NCBI GenBank assembly: GCA_020846435.1
Contig: JADLDY010000009.1
Span: 1-64,000 of the forward strand
Direction of reading: 5' to 3'
Length of the DNA: 64,000 bases
Source of the DNA: Deltaproteobacteria bacterium
GTDB lineage: Bacteria; Desulfobacterota; GWC2-55-46
Shown here: piece by piece, positions 16,672 to 25,051 of the stretch
Numbering within the stretch: the first letter of the stretch is position 1
How the letters are laid out: each line of letters opens with the position of its first letter
Program-made: the position numbers and the translations under genes
Notes under the pieces: generated by a model
What the model was told of the DNA's origin: nothing
The model's database searches: none
Seen by the model: the letters and a program-made list of their open reading frames with translations, nothing else

Positions 16672-17523
16672 ATGTCAATACCAAAACTTACAAGCGCTAT
16701 GGCGCTGGCGCTTATTTTGCCGACAGCCGCGCTGCTGGCCCTGTGCGTCTATTACGCTGGCGGCCTGAACCTTACCGTCGCTGGCGCGGGAGCGATAGCG
16801 CTCGCGCTGCACGCCTCGGCATATCTTTTCTTCTCGTTCATAGTCGTAAAGCCGCTCACAGCGCTCGCCTCAGCCTCCTCCGGCACAGGCCCCGAGCTTC
16901 CGGCCCCCGGACGCTGGCTTCCGTCTGAGATCGAATCGATAAAATCGTATGTCATAAGCGCGGGCGCGCTGCTCGATGAGTACAGGGAGCAGCACAGGGA
17001 CCTCCTGACCAGCATCCCGGACATACTCCTTGAGCTCGACAAAACAGGGCTGATAATCTTCGCCAACAAAACGGCTCTTGAGACTACCGGATACTCGGAA
17101 GACGACATGCTGGGAAGGCCCTTCCTCGATTTCGTGACGCTCGAATGGAAAGCTGCCGCCCACTCGACGCTCTCAACGCTCAAGCAGGGGGAGGCCGTAA
17201 ACAACGCGGACTTAAAACTCGTCCTGAAAAACAAGGCTGAGAGCTTCTTCGAATTCAACGCCGTCCCGCTCTGGAAGGACGGGGCAATGGCTGGCTGCTG
17301 CTGCATAGGGCGCGACATAGAAGAGCGCAGGAAGATAATGAGCGAGCTGGAAACGGCCAGGAGCCACGCGGAAGAGGCTACAGCGAAGCTCAAGAAAACG
17401 GTGAACGACCTCGAAGAGTTCTCCCTTCTGGCGGTCCGGCGCGAGCTGAAGATGCAGGAGCTCAGAGAGATGTTCGTGAGGCTCAAGGAGGAACATGCGA
17501 TTAACAAGGACTTCCCTGCCTGA
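16672..17523 (+). CDS. Membrane-bound PAS-domain sensor protein
   Basis: A 283-residue protein with two transmembrane helices near the N-terminus (about residues 8-28 and 33-60), a PAS domain (about 105-225: SIPDILLELDKTGLIIFANK, GRPFLDFV, CIGRDIEERRK) and a C-terminal coiled coil (about 225-275). It has no kinase domain. The ATG at 16672 is chosen because the open frame upstream overlaps low-complexity sequence. Its last 29 bp overlap the start of the next gene, a soluble PAS histidine kinase, whose AAGGAGG lies inside this gene. The two are likely subunits of one sensing system, or halves of one split kinase. Confidence 0.8.
   Translation: MSIPKLTSAMALALILPTAALLALCVYYAGGLNLTVAGAGAIALALHASAYLFFSFIVVKPLTALASASSGTGPELPAPGRWLPSEIESIKSYVISAGALLDEYREQHRDLLTSIPDILLELDKTGLIIFANKTALETTGYSEDDMLGRPFLDFVTLEWKAAAHSTLSTLKQGEAVNNADLKLVLKNKAESFFEFNAVPLWKDGAMAGCCCIGRDIEERRKIMSELETARSHAEEATAKLKKTVNDLEEFSLLAVRRELKMQELREMFVRLKEEHAINKDFPA
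17485..17497 (+). promoter_or_regulatory. Ribosome-binding site within the overlap of the two PAS genes
   Basis: AAGGAGG (17485-17491), a 3-nt spacer and ATG (17495-17497), inside the 3' end of the upstream PAS gene and in a different frame. This favours separate, coupled translation over a sequencing frameshift. Confidence 0.7.
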
Positions 17524-18694
17524 CGCGCAGATCTCGAAGACGCGCCCTTTAGCCATCCCGGACATCTCCATGATAGGCGCGCCTGTCGCCGTCGTCGGCG
17601 ACGGCGCGGGTATATGCCGTGTAAACAGGGCGTTCACCGAACTAACCGGCTTTTTCGAACCGGAACTCAAGGGCACGCCTGTTGTCTTCATGCTCAAGGA
17701 CTTCAAGCCGGGCAAAAGCGCTCTCAGGGGAAAAAGCGCCCTTGCCGCGAAGAACGGCCATGACATCCCTGTCTCCTATTCCATCTCATCAATGCCAGGG
17801 TCGTTGTTCCAGGTCTTCACGATAATCCCCAGGGTCGAAGCCGAAAAGCTCCTGAAGGAGCTCTCTGAAAAACAATCCGAGCTGGAGAGGCGCGAGCGTT
17901 ACATAGAGTGCTTCAGGGAAGGCGTGCTCAAGATGACAAACGACCTCGACAGGAGCGAAACAGAGCTCAAAGGCGCGCTCAGAAACCTTCAGGAGACCCA
18001 GGTCCAGCTCATCCAGTCGAGCAAGATGACTGCCCTGGGCGAGCTTTCGGCCTCCCTCGTCCATGAGATAAGCCAGCCGCTGACCGTCATAAGAGGGCTC
18101 ACGCACGGCATGCTCCGCACAACAGATGAAAACGCGGAGTACCACTCCAAAATCCGCATTATAGGGGACGCGGCGGCCAGGATGGAGAAGATCGTAAAAC
18201 ACCTGAGGACCTTTTCAAGGTCAGAAGCCCCGGCGCTCTATCCGCTCGACATCAACTCAGTCGTAAAAGACGCCCTCCTCATCCTTAACGACCACCTGCT
18301 CTCGCACTCGATAGAGACGGTCCTCGACCTCTCTCCTGTCCCCCTTGCCCTCGGCAACCCGAACCGCCTCGAACAGGTCATAATAAACCTCGTCACCAAC
18401 GCGCGGGACGCGATGCCCAATGGCGGGGTGCTGACGATGTCCACGCGGGACGAGGCAATGGACGGCAGGCGGCTCATACGGCTCATGGTCAAGGATTCCG
18501 GCATCGGCATACCAGAAGAGATCATCGACAGGGTCTTTGACCCGTTTTTCACCACCAAGGATACAGGCAAGGGCACGGGGCTCGGCCTTTCCATCAGCCT
18601 CGGCATTGTCAGGGAGCACAAGGGCGAGATAAAGATCGAAAGCACGAGGGGCTTTGGAACGGCCTTTCATGTCATCATCCCGGCGTTGAGCTGA
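17495..18694 (+). CDS. PAS sensor histidine kinase
   Basis: A 399-residue kinase with an N-terminal PAS domain (about residues 22-110: DISMIGAPVAVVGDGAGICR), a coiled coil (about 118-175), a HisKA domain with ELSASLVHEISQPLTVIRG holding the phospho-accepting His, and a HATPase_c domain with the N box INLVTNARDAMPNGG, G1 DSGIGIP, the F box FDPFFTTK and G2 GTGLGLSIS. There is no transmembrane segment, so membrane attachment may come from the overlapping upstream protein. No response regulator gene is adjacent. The signal is unknown. Confidence 0.92.
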   Translation: MRLTRTSLPDAQISKTRPLAIPDISMIGAPVAVVGDGAGICRVNRAFTELTGFFEPELKGTPVVFMLKDFKPGKSALRGKSALAAKNGHDIPVSYSISSMPGSLFQVFTIIPRVEAEKLLKELSEKQSELERRERYIECFREGVLKMTNDLDRSETELKGALRNLQETQVQLIQSSKMTALGELSASLVHEISQPLTVIRGLTHGMLRTTDENAEYHSKIRIIGDAAARMEKIVKHLRTFSRSEAPALYPLDINSVVKDALLILNDHLLSHSIETVLDLSPVPLALGNPNRLEQVIINLVTNARDAMPNGGVLTMSTRDEAMDGRRLIRLMVKDSGIGIPEEIIDRVFDPFFTTKDTGKGTGLGLSISLGIVREHKGEIKIESTRGFGTAFHVIIPALS

Positions 18695-18701
18695 CCCCTG
18701 A

Positions 18702-18730
18702 TTGAAGCCTTCAAACACCTGTGATATCCT
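18702..18730 (+). promoter_or_regulatory. Promoter predicting a leaderless comF transcript
   Basis: TTGAAG (18702-18707), a 17-bp spacer and TATCCT (18725-18730). The -10 ends only 6 nt before the ATG of the next gene (18737), and no ribosome-binding site lies in between, so transcription would start at or near the start codon. Confidence 0.5.
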
Positions 18731-18736
18731 TTACAT

Positions 18737-19438
18737 ATGCTCAAGGCCCTCCTTGACATAGTCTTTCCGCCCGTGTGCCTCCTTTGCGGCGAGAGGTCCC
18801 TGAAAAAGGGCTTCTGCGAAGTTTGCCTTGTACTCATCGAAAAAGAGCGCATAACAACGCCGATATGCTCGACATGCGGCACTCCATTCCCGTCGCCAAA
18901 GGGCGTTGACCACGAGTGCGGCAGGTGTCTTAAAGAACGCCCGCATTTCAAGGCCGCGAGGAGCGCCTTTGTCTTCGACGGCCGCCTTCTCGACGCCATA
19001 CACAGGTTCAAGTACGGCGGAGACACCTCCCTTGCCGGCCCACTCGCCAGAAGCGCGCTTAACGCGCTTGACCAGTCAAGCGGCTGTATTATCGTCCCTG
19101 TGCCGCTCCACTCGGCGAAGCTCAGGGCGCGCGGCTTCAACCAATCTCTCCTCATAGCCAGGGAACTCGCGCGCCTTACGGCCTTTCCCCTCTCATACAA
19201 CAACCTCAAGAGGGCAAGGGACACTGGCCAGCAGGTCGGCCTCAAATCAGACGAACGGAACAAAAACGTCGCTGGCGCGTTCATATTACAGGACCCAGCC
19301 GCGTTCAAGGGCAAAAAGGCACTCCTGATAGACGACGTCATAACTACCGGGGCAACGATCAACGAATGCGCGAGGCTCCTCAAGCTCGCAGGGGCTGAAG
19401 TCTTCGCCCTCACGGTTGCCAGGACTGTGAAGGTATGA
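18737..19438 (+). CDS. comF: ComF-family amidophosphoribosyltransferase-like protein
   Basis: A 233-residue protein with an N-terminal zinc-finger region (CLLCGERS, CEVC, CSTCGTPF, CGRC) and a C-terminal phosphoribosyltransferase domain ending in the PRPP loop LLIDDVITTGATINEC. The family includes ComF of competence systems, which helps load DNA uptake and recombination machinery, but many bacteria that are not known to be competent carry it. No other com gene is in this window. Confidence 0.9.
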   Translation: MLKALLDIVFPPVCLLCGERSLKKGFCEVCLVLIEKERITTPICSTCGTPFPSPKGVDHECGRCLKERPHFKAARSAFVFDGRLLDAIHRFKYGGDTSLAGPLARSALNALDQSSGCIIVPVPLHSAKLRARGFNQSLLIARELARLTAFPLSYNNLKRARDTGQQVGLKSDERNKNVAGAFILQDPAAFKGKKALLIDDVITTGATINECARLLKLAGAEVFALTVARTVKV

Positions 19439-19501
19439 TAGCTTTAATTCATGGGCCCAGGCGGCCCGCGTGAATTTATTTACAGAAACGGAGAACCCTT
19501 G

Positions 19502-19987
19502 ATGGGCAGGACAATTTCCCTGAACAGGCTCAAGAGCGAGCTTGCCTCAAGCAGGAAAAAAAAGAAGGTGGTCTTCACCAACGGTTGCTTCGACATACTG
19601 CACGCCGGGCATGTGAGGTATCTCAAGAAGGCGAGGTCCCTCGGCGACCTGCTCATAGTGGGGCTTAACAGCGACAGCTCGGTGCGCCGCATCAAGGGCT
19701 CGACTCGCCCCATCGTCCCTCAAAAAGAGCGCGCCGAGGTTCTCTCGGCGCTCGAATGCGTGGACTTCGTGGTCATATTCAACGACGAGACACCATTGAA
19801 ACTCATCGAAGCGATAAAGCCGGGCGTGCTTGCCAAGGGCGCTGACTGGGCCGCAAAGGACATCGTCGGGGCCGGGGCCGTAAAAAATGGCGGCGGACGG
19901 GTCGCCAGGATAACCCTCGTCAAGGGCAGGTCAACGACGAACATCATAAGAAGGGTGCTTGAACTGCACAAGGAGCACGGCAAATAA
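19502..19987 (+). CDS. rfaE2: D-glycero-beta-D-manno-heptose 1-phosphate adenylyltransferase
   Basis: The enzyme makes ADP-heptose precursor for the lipopolysaccharide inner core. The 161-residue protein is the stand-alone cytidylyltransferase-fold half of HldE. It has VVFTNGCFDILHAGHVRYL with the HxGH site, RPIVPQKERAEVL, and AKGADW near the C-terminus, followed by GRSTTNIIRR. The kinase half (RfaE1) is not in the window. The ATG at 19502 matches the family start. Confidence 0.92.
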   Translation: MGRTISLNRLKSELASSRKKKKVVFTNGCFDILHAGHVRYLKKARSLGDLLIVGLNSDSSVRRIKGSTRPIVPQKERAEVLSALECVDFVVIFNDETPLKLIEAIKPGVLAKGADWAAKDIVGAGAVKNGGGRVARITLVKGRSTTNIIRRVLELHKEHGK

Positions 19988-20083
19988 GCGCTCCATGAGC
20001 CCAACCTCCTGAATGTGCCTTTTGTCACATATTTACCCTGACTGTCAGGATAGATTTTAACAACCAACTCAAGGAGATCACAA

Positions 20084-20683
20084 ATGAAAAGATATCTTAC
20101 AGCTCTCGCAGCAGGAATTCTTTTTGCGGCCTTCACCGCGTCTCCAATAAACGCCGAAGTCAGCATCAGCATCGGCATTGGCATACCGCCGATCGTCCTG
20201 TCAGTCCCTCCGGCGGTAGTCGTCATCCCCGGCACCTATGTCTACATCGCTCCCGACCTTCAGGAAGACGTCTTTTTCTACCGTGGATACTGGTGGAGAA
20301 ACCACCAGCATAACTGGTACAGGGCAAAGAGACTTGACGGCCGCTGGTCGCACATAAGGCGTGACAGGACCCCGTCGGCTCTCGTTTACCTGCCTCCCGG
20401 CTACAGGGACCACCACCCGGGCCTCGACAGGATTGAAAACGATCGCGTAAGAAGAGACTGGCAAAAGTGGGAAAGAGAGAGGCGCTGGGACAGGCACGCG
20501 GCCTGGAAACAGCACAAGCGTGACAGAAGAGAGTACAGGGAACACTACAGGGAAGAAAAAAGAGACGACAGACGGGATTCCAGACAGGAACGGGATTACA
20601 GGCAGGATGACAGAAGGGATGACGGAAAAGACAACAGAAAAGACAATAGAAAAGGCAATCAACACGGGCGCGACAGGGATTAA
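20084..20683 (+). CDS. Secreted protein with Arg/Asp-rich C-terminal tail
   Basis: A 199-residue protein with a clear signal peptide (MKRYLTALAAGILFAAFTASPINA). The mature N-terminal half has an aromatic region with FFYRGYWWRN and WYRAKRLDGRWSHI followed by LVYLPPGY, a pattern seen in small periplasmic proteins of unknown function. The C-terminal 85 residues are an extreme low-complexity run of R, D, E, K, Q and N, surely disordered. AAGGAG precedes the ATG. A strong terminator follows. Function unknown; binding of polyanions or metals is speculation. Confidence 0.8.
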   Translation: MKRYLTALAAGILFAAFTASPINAEVSISIGIGIPPIVLSVPPAVVVIPGTYVYIAPDLQEDVFFYRGYWWRNHQHNWYRAKRLDGRWSHIRRDRTPSALVYLPPGYRDHHPGLDRIENDRVRRDWQKWERERRWDRHAAWKQHKRDRREYREHYREEKRDDRRDSRQERDYRQDDRRDDGKDNRKDNRKGNQHGRDRD

Positions 20684-20707
20684 AGCCCGCTGAAGCGATA
20701 AATATAA

Positions 20708-20744
20708 AGAGCCCCGCTGCCGGATGGCAGCGGGGCTCTTTATT
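20708..20744 (+). terminator. Rho-independent terminator
   Basis: A 14-bp perfect stem, AGAGCCCCGCTGCC (20708-20721) and GGCAGCGGGGCTCT (20726-20739), with a GGAT loop, followed by TTATT. It ends the transcript of the secreted Arg/Asp-rich protein. Confidence 0.92.
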
Positions 20745-20777
20745 GTCCGCAGTTCATCTGAGAACCGGCTTCGTCAA

Positions 20778-20895
20778 GGCGTCTTAAAAAGCTCCAGATG
20801 CAAGGCGTCGAGGAGCGAGGAATGAGGCGTACTTTTCTTGTACGCCGCAATAACTCGCGACACTGACACGACGCAGATGGACTTTTCAAGACGCC
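20778..20895. repeat. Dispersed hairpin element, copy B
   Basis: The outer arms GGCGTCTT (20778-20785) and AAGACGCC (20888-20895) pair perfectly and differ in sequence from the arms of other copies. The core GAGGCGTAC-N7-GTACGCCGCA is conserved. It ends 8 bp from the glnA stop codon. Confidence 0.88.
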
Positions 20896-20903
20896 GTTCT
20901 TAC

Positions 20904-22316
20904 TTAGCAGTCGTAATAGAGGTAGAACTCATACGGCACCGGGCGCATCCTTATGGGGTCGAGCTCGGCCTTCTTCTTGTACTCTATCCAGGTGTCAATG
21001 ACGTCCTGCGTGAAGACGTCGCCCTTCATGAGGAACTCGTGGTCAGCCTTCAAGGCGTCGAGCGCCTCTTCAAGAGAACCGCAGGCTGAAGGTATCTTGG
21101 CGAGCTCTTCAGGAGCCAGCCCGTAGATGTCCTTGTCCATGGGCTCGCCCGGATGGATCTTGTTCTGTATGCCGTCGAGGCCGGCCATGAGCATGGCCGC
21201 GCAGGCAAGGTAGCCGTTGCAGGACGGGTCAGGGAACCTCACCTCGATCCTCTTGGACTTGGGCGACGGAGAGTACATCGGTATCCTCACGGAAGCAGAA
21301 CGGTTCCTGCTGGAGTACGCAAGGTTAATGGGCGCTTCGTAGCCGGGCACCAGACGCCTGTAAGAGTTCGTGCCGGGGTTGCAGAAAGCGTTCAGGGCCC
21401 TGGCGTGCTTCAATATGCCGCCTATGTAGTAAAGGGCCATCTCACTCATGCCGCCGTACTCGTTGCCGGCAAAGAGGGGCTTGCCGCCCTTCCATATCGA
21501 CTGATGGACGTGCATGCCGCTGCCGTTGTCGCCGAATATCGGCTTGGGCATGAAGGTGACGGTCTTGCCCCACTTCTTCGCGACGTTCTTCACGATGTAC
21601 TTGAACCACATGAGATTGTCGCCCATCTTGACGAGGCTTTCGAACCTTATGTCTATCTCGGCCTGACCGGCGGTTGCGACCTCGTGGTGCTGCCTTTCAA
21701 CGCGTATGCCTACGGACTCCATGACCATGCTCATCTCGGAACGGATGTCTTCCTGGCTGTCAGTCGGGGGTACGGGAAAGTAGCCTTCCTTGTGCTTGGG
21801 CTTGTAGCCGAGGTTAGGGCACTCTTCCCTGCCGGTGTTCCAGGTGCCTTCGATGGAGTCTATGTGGTAGTAGCCGTGGTTCGCGCCCTGGCTGTACCTG
21901 ATGTCGTCGAATATGAAGAACTCGGGCTCAGGGCCGAAGTAGGCGACGTCTCCTATGCCGGTGGACTTCAGGTACGCCTCGGCCTTTATGGCGATGTTCC
22001 TGGGGTCCCTTGAGTAGGGCTCCTTGGTTATGGGGTCGACGATGTTGCATATGATGCTCAAGGATGGCGTCTCATGGAACGGGTCCATGATGGCGGTCGA
22101 CGGGTCGGGCATGACGAGCATGTCGCTGGCGTGGATAGGCTGCCAGCCCCTTATCGAGGAGCCGTCAAAGCCGAGGCCCTCTTCGAAGACATCCTCGGAG
22201 AGCTCGCCCACGGGCACCGAGAAATGCTGCCAGATGCCAACGAAGTCGAGGAACTTGAAGTCGACCATCTTGGCGTTTTTTTCCTTTGAAAGCTTGAGTA
22301 CGTCCTTCGGCGTCAT
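20904..22316 (-). CDS. glnA: Glutamine synthetase, type I
   Basis: GlnA forms glutamine from glutamate, ammonia and ATP and is the main ammonia-assimilating enzyme. The 470-residue length fits GSI dodecamers. Motifs include [21 protein letters not shown], the ATP site [12 protein letters not shown], and [12 protein letters not shown], whose Tyr fits the adenylylation site of GSI-beta enzymes. AAGGAGG precedes the ATG. It lies downstream of glnB on the same strand, but hairpin element C separates them and element B follows the stop, so glnA is bracketed by repeats. Confidence 0.96.
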   Translation of the reverse strand: MTPKDVLKLSKEKNAKMVDFKFLDFVGIWQHFSVPVGELSEDVFEEGLGFDGSSIRGWQPIHASDMLVMPDPSTAIMDPFHETPSLSIICNIVDPITKEPYSRDPRNIAIKAEAYLKSTGIGDVAYFGPEPEFFIFDDIRYSQGANHGYYHIDSIEGTWNTGREECPNLGYKPKHKEGYFPVPPTDSQEDIRSEMSMVMESVGIRVERQHHEVATAGQAEIDIRFESLVKMGDNLMWFKYIVKNVAKKWGKTVTFMPKPIFGDNGSGMHVHQSIWKGGKPLFAGNEYGGMSEMALYYIGGILKHARALNAFCNPGTNSYRRLVPGYEAPINLAYSSRNRSASVRIPMYSPSPKSKRIEVRFPDPSCNGYLACAAMLMAGLDGIQNKIHPGEPMDKDIYGLAPEELAKIPSACGSLEEALDALKADHEFLMKGDVFTQDVIDTWIEYKKKAELDPIRMRPVPYEFYLYYDC

Positions 22317-22391
22317 TACAAAACCTCCTTATTATGTATCCGGTATGGAATAGACTGCTTGGCAGTTGCTGAAACAAAACCAATTTAGTTA

Positions 22392-22514
22392 AGGCTGCTC
22401 AAAAAGGTCCAGATGCCAGGAGTCGAGGCGCGAGGAATGAGGCGTACTTTTGTAGTACGCCGCAATTAACTCGCGCCGAAGACGACAACGCAGATGGGCA
22501 GCTTGAGGCAGCCT
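22392..22514. repeat. Dispersed hairpin element, copy C
   Basis: The outer arms AGGCTGCTCAA and TTGAGGCAGCCT are complementary with one bulge and differ from other copies. The core GAGGCGTAC-N7-GTACGCCGCA is conserved. It fills the space between glnA and glnB and ends 1 nt from the glnB stop. Confidence 0.88.
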
Positions 22515-22515
22515 G

Positions 22516-22872
<357 letters not shown>

Positions 22873-23112
22873 CTAAGTATCCCAAAAAACTAACACACGG
22901 GACAATGCTTGTAAAGCTGTTTAAGGAGGCGGACCGGGCCGCTTCATCCGCCACTGCTGGAGATATTTAAAAGCAATAACCGTGCCGTCCATTTCCCAGG
23001 CAAAACATTCATTTTTTTACCCTGAAAGAGCCTGTTTCGCCTAAAAAAAAGGCACCCGGCCGGACTCCTGCACATAAAAACGGCACAATGGCATACAAAG
23101 CCCCTGCTCTGT

Positions 23113-23118
23113 TATAAT
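23113..23118 (+). promoter_or_regulatory. Extended -10 promoter of the MBL-fold gene
   Basis: TGTTATAAT includes a perfect TATAAT (23113-23118) preceded by TGn. No good -35 is seen. The -10 ends 10 nt from the ATG at 23129, so the leader would be very short. The rest of the gap 22855-23112 shows nothing clear. Confidence 0.45.
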
Positions 23119-23128
23119 ATTGGAAATC

Positions 23129-24139
23129 ATGTTCATAAGAGCTCTGTTCATCATAATAATAGTCCTTCTTGTCCCGTTCAACGCCCTCTCGGATGAACCG
23201 GCCCTGAGGAAGGCGCCTGTCGACAACGATGGCAGGTTCTACAACCCGTGGACCGGCGAGGAGGGGAGATCCTTCCTCGACCTCCTCAAATGGAAGTTCT
23301 CGGATAACCCCTACGAAGAGGAGAAGAAGCGCAGGCCCGACTTCAAGATAACAAGACCCGACTTCAAGGCCCTCGATAAACAAAAAGGCGACTGGTTCGT
23401 CTGGCTCGGCCACTCGACCGTCCTTATGCGGGTGGGCGGCCTCAAGATAATAACCGACCCCGTGCTCTGGGATGTAAACTTCCTCGTCAAGCGCGCGGCC
23501 TTGCTTCCTGTCAGACCAGAAGAGCTGCCCAGGGTCGACATCGTCCTTATCTCGCACGGCCACTACGACCACCTTGACACGAAGAGTATAAAATTTCTGA
23601 AGGAACGGTTCGACCCTGTCTTCGTAACCGGGCCTGGCTATTGGAACTACTTCAGGTCATTAGGCGCTAAACACGCCTCGATCAACTGGTCTGAGAAATA
23701 CTCTCTCTCCGGAGTGGATATAACTTCGCTCCCAGTGCAGCACTGGTCAAAGAGGACATTCTCTGACGGCAACAAGATGCTCTGGTGCAGCTTCCTTGTT
23801 GAGCACGCCGGGCGCAAGTACTACTGGGCCGGAGACACCGGCTACTTCAGCGGCTTCAAGGAGATAGGAGAGAAGTACGGGCCAATCGACATATTCTTCG
23901 GGCCAATCGGGGCTTATGAGCCGAGATGGTTCATGAAGGAGAACCACATGAACCCGGAGGAGGCGCTACAGGCCGCGAAAGACCTGAGGACAAAAGTCTT
24001 CGTGCCTATACACTGGGGCACATTCGACCTTTCTGACGAGCCCCTGGACCTGCCGCCGAAAAAGGTGGAAGAGCTATACAAGCCGGAATACGGGTTTGAG
24101 CTGAAGATGTTGGGACACGGGGGCAGCTTCATCCCCTGA
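23129..24139 (+). CDS. Exported metallo-beta-lactamase-fold hydrolase (UlaG/NAPE-PLD-like)
   Basis: The 336-residue protein has an N-terminal hydrophobic signal (ALFIIIIVLLVPFNALS) and an MBL fold: FVWLGHSTVLMRVGG, the metal-binding LISHGHYDHLDT (HxHxDH), AGDTGYFSG and IHWGTFDLSDEP. The closest pattern is the group of YtnP/UlaG/NAPE-hydrolysing phospholipase D-like proteins, which in bacteria are often lipid-anchored and have no fixed substrate. The first possible start is a TTG at 23120; the ATG at 23129 is preferred. It converges with plsY, whose stop is 1 bp away. Confidence 0.85.
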   Translation: MFIRALFIIIIVLLVPFNALSDEPALRKAPVDNDGRFYNPWTGEEGRSFLDLLKWKFSDNPYEEEKKRRPDFKITRPDFKALDKQKGDWFVWLGHSTVLMRVGGLKIITDPVLWDVNFLVKRAALLPVRPEELPRVDIVLISHGHYDHLDTKSIKFLKERFDPVFVTGPGYWNYFRSLGAKHASINWSEKYSLSGVDITSLPVQHWSKRTFSDGNKMLWCSFLVEHAGRKYYWAGDTGYFSGFKEIGEKYGPIDIFFGPIGAYEPRWFMKENHMNPEEALQAAKDLRTKVFVPIHWGTFDLSDEPLDLPPKKVEELYKPEYGFELKMLGHGGSFIP

Positions 24140-24140
24140 G

Positions 24141-24746
24141 CTATTTTTTTTGTCCGCCGATTTTGTTCTCCGTTCCCGCCACAAGCCTCTTTATATTGTC
24201 CTTGTGCTTTATTATGACGAGGACCGCGACGAGAACGGCCATGCCTACATAATTTCTTCCCCTCGGAAAAAACGACATGAATACCGGCAGCATGGCGGCG
24301 GCTATGATGGAAGCGAGAGAAACATACTTCTTGAGGTACGCAACGACAGCGAAGACGGCCGCGCTCAAAAGGGTCGCTATCGGGCAGATGACGACCATGA
24401 CGCCAAGGCCTGTTGCCACGCCCTTGCCCCCCTTGAAACCGAGATAAACGGGAAAGAGGTGCCCAAGAAAAGCGGCGAGCCCGACGAGGCTCACGAACAG
24501 GCTTTCCGGATAGTACTGGAACGCGAGAAATACCGGCACGCCGCCCTTGAGTGCGTCTCCAAGGAGAGTCAATATCCCGGCGAGTTTGCCTGAAGTGCGC
24601 CCGACATTGGTCGCGCCGATGTTTCCGCTCCCGGCTTTTCTCGGGTCGCCCTTACCCATGAGCCTGGAGATGACGATACCGGTCGGTATCGAGCCGATAA
24701 GGTAAGATGCGATTATGAAAACAATATAAACAGAAGTGCGGTCCAT
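24141..24746 (-). CDS. plsY: Acyl-phosphate:glycerol-3-phosphate acyltransferase
   Basis: PlsY is an integral membrane enzyme that acylates glycerol 3-phosphate from acyl-phosphate, the first step of phospholipid synthesis. The 201-residue protein has about five transmembrane helices and the loop motifs SYLIGSIPTGIV, GSGNIGATNVGRTSG and GFKGGKGVATGLG. The partner PlsX is not in this window. Confidence 0.95.
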   Translation of the reverse strand: MDRTSVYIVFIIASYLIGSIPTGIVISRLMGKGDPRKAGSGNIGATNVGRTSGKLAGILTLLGDALKGGVPVFLAFQYYPESLFVSLVGLAAFLGHLFPVYLGFKGGKGVATGLGVMVVICPIATLLSAAVFAVVAYLKKYVSLASIIAAAMLPVFMSFFPRGRNYVGMAVLVAVLVIIKHKDNIKRLVAGTENKIGGQKK

Positions 24747-24847
24747 AGTTTGCCTGCCGGTCGAATTAGATAAACCGGGGCATTATATCACTCGTGTGCG
24801 GGATTAGGCAAATGAATAGGATGGGATAGGGAGAGGCCGCACTGCAT

Positions 24848-25015
24848 GTCATTCTGAGCGAAGCGACAATTTTTGCAGGATAGCAAAAATTGAACTTTGA
24901 GCTTTAGCGAGAAGGCCCGAAGGGTCGAGCCCCAGGGATGGGGCGAGATAAAAATCTCTGTGCCATTCAACTCAACAAAAGCAGATTCTTCGTCGCTAAA
25001 GCTCCTCAGAATGAC
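24848..25015. repeat. REP-like inverted pair in a gene-free gap
   Basis: GTCATTCTGAG (24848-24858) and CTCAGAATGAC (25005-25015) form the ends of an inverted unit with TTCTTCGTCGCTAAAGCTC inside. The same ends occur at 14294-14365. This unit fills most of the 302-bp gap between plsY and glmS, where no gene is seen. Confidence 0.75.
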
Positions 25016-25032
25016 AGAAAAAAAATACAGCA

Positions 25033-25051
25033 GGAAAAAGAGCGATTTTTA
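25033..25051. repeat. GGAAAAAGAGCGATTTTT motif at the glmS stop
   Basis: This repeat end motif also occurs at the 3' ends of both RNR genes and crcB. The glmS stop codon (25049-25051) lies within the motif. Confidence 0.7.

Noticed and set aside
22317-22391. Possible sigma54 promoter upstream of glnA (TGG-N10-GCA on the minus strand)
   Set aside because: Only the GG and GC dinucleotides match at the right spacing; the rest of the -24 and -12 consensus is absent.
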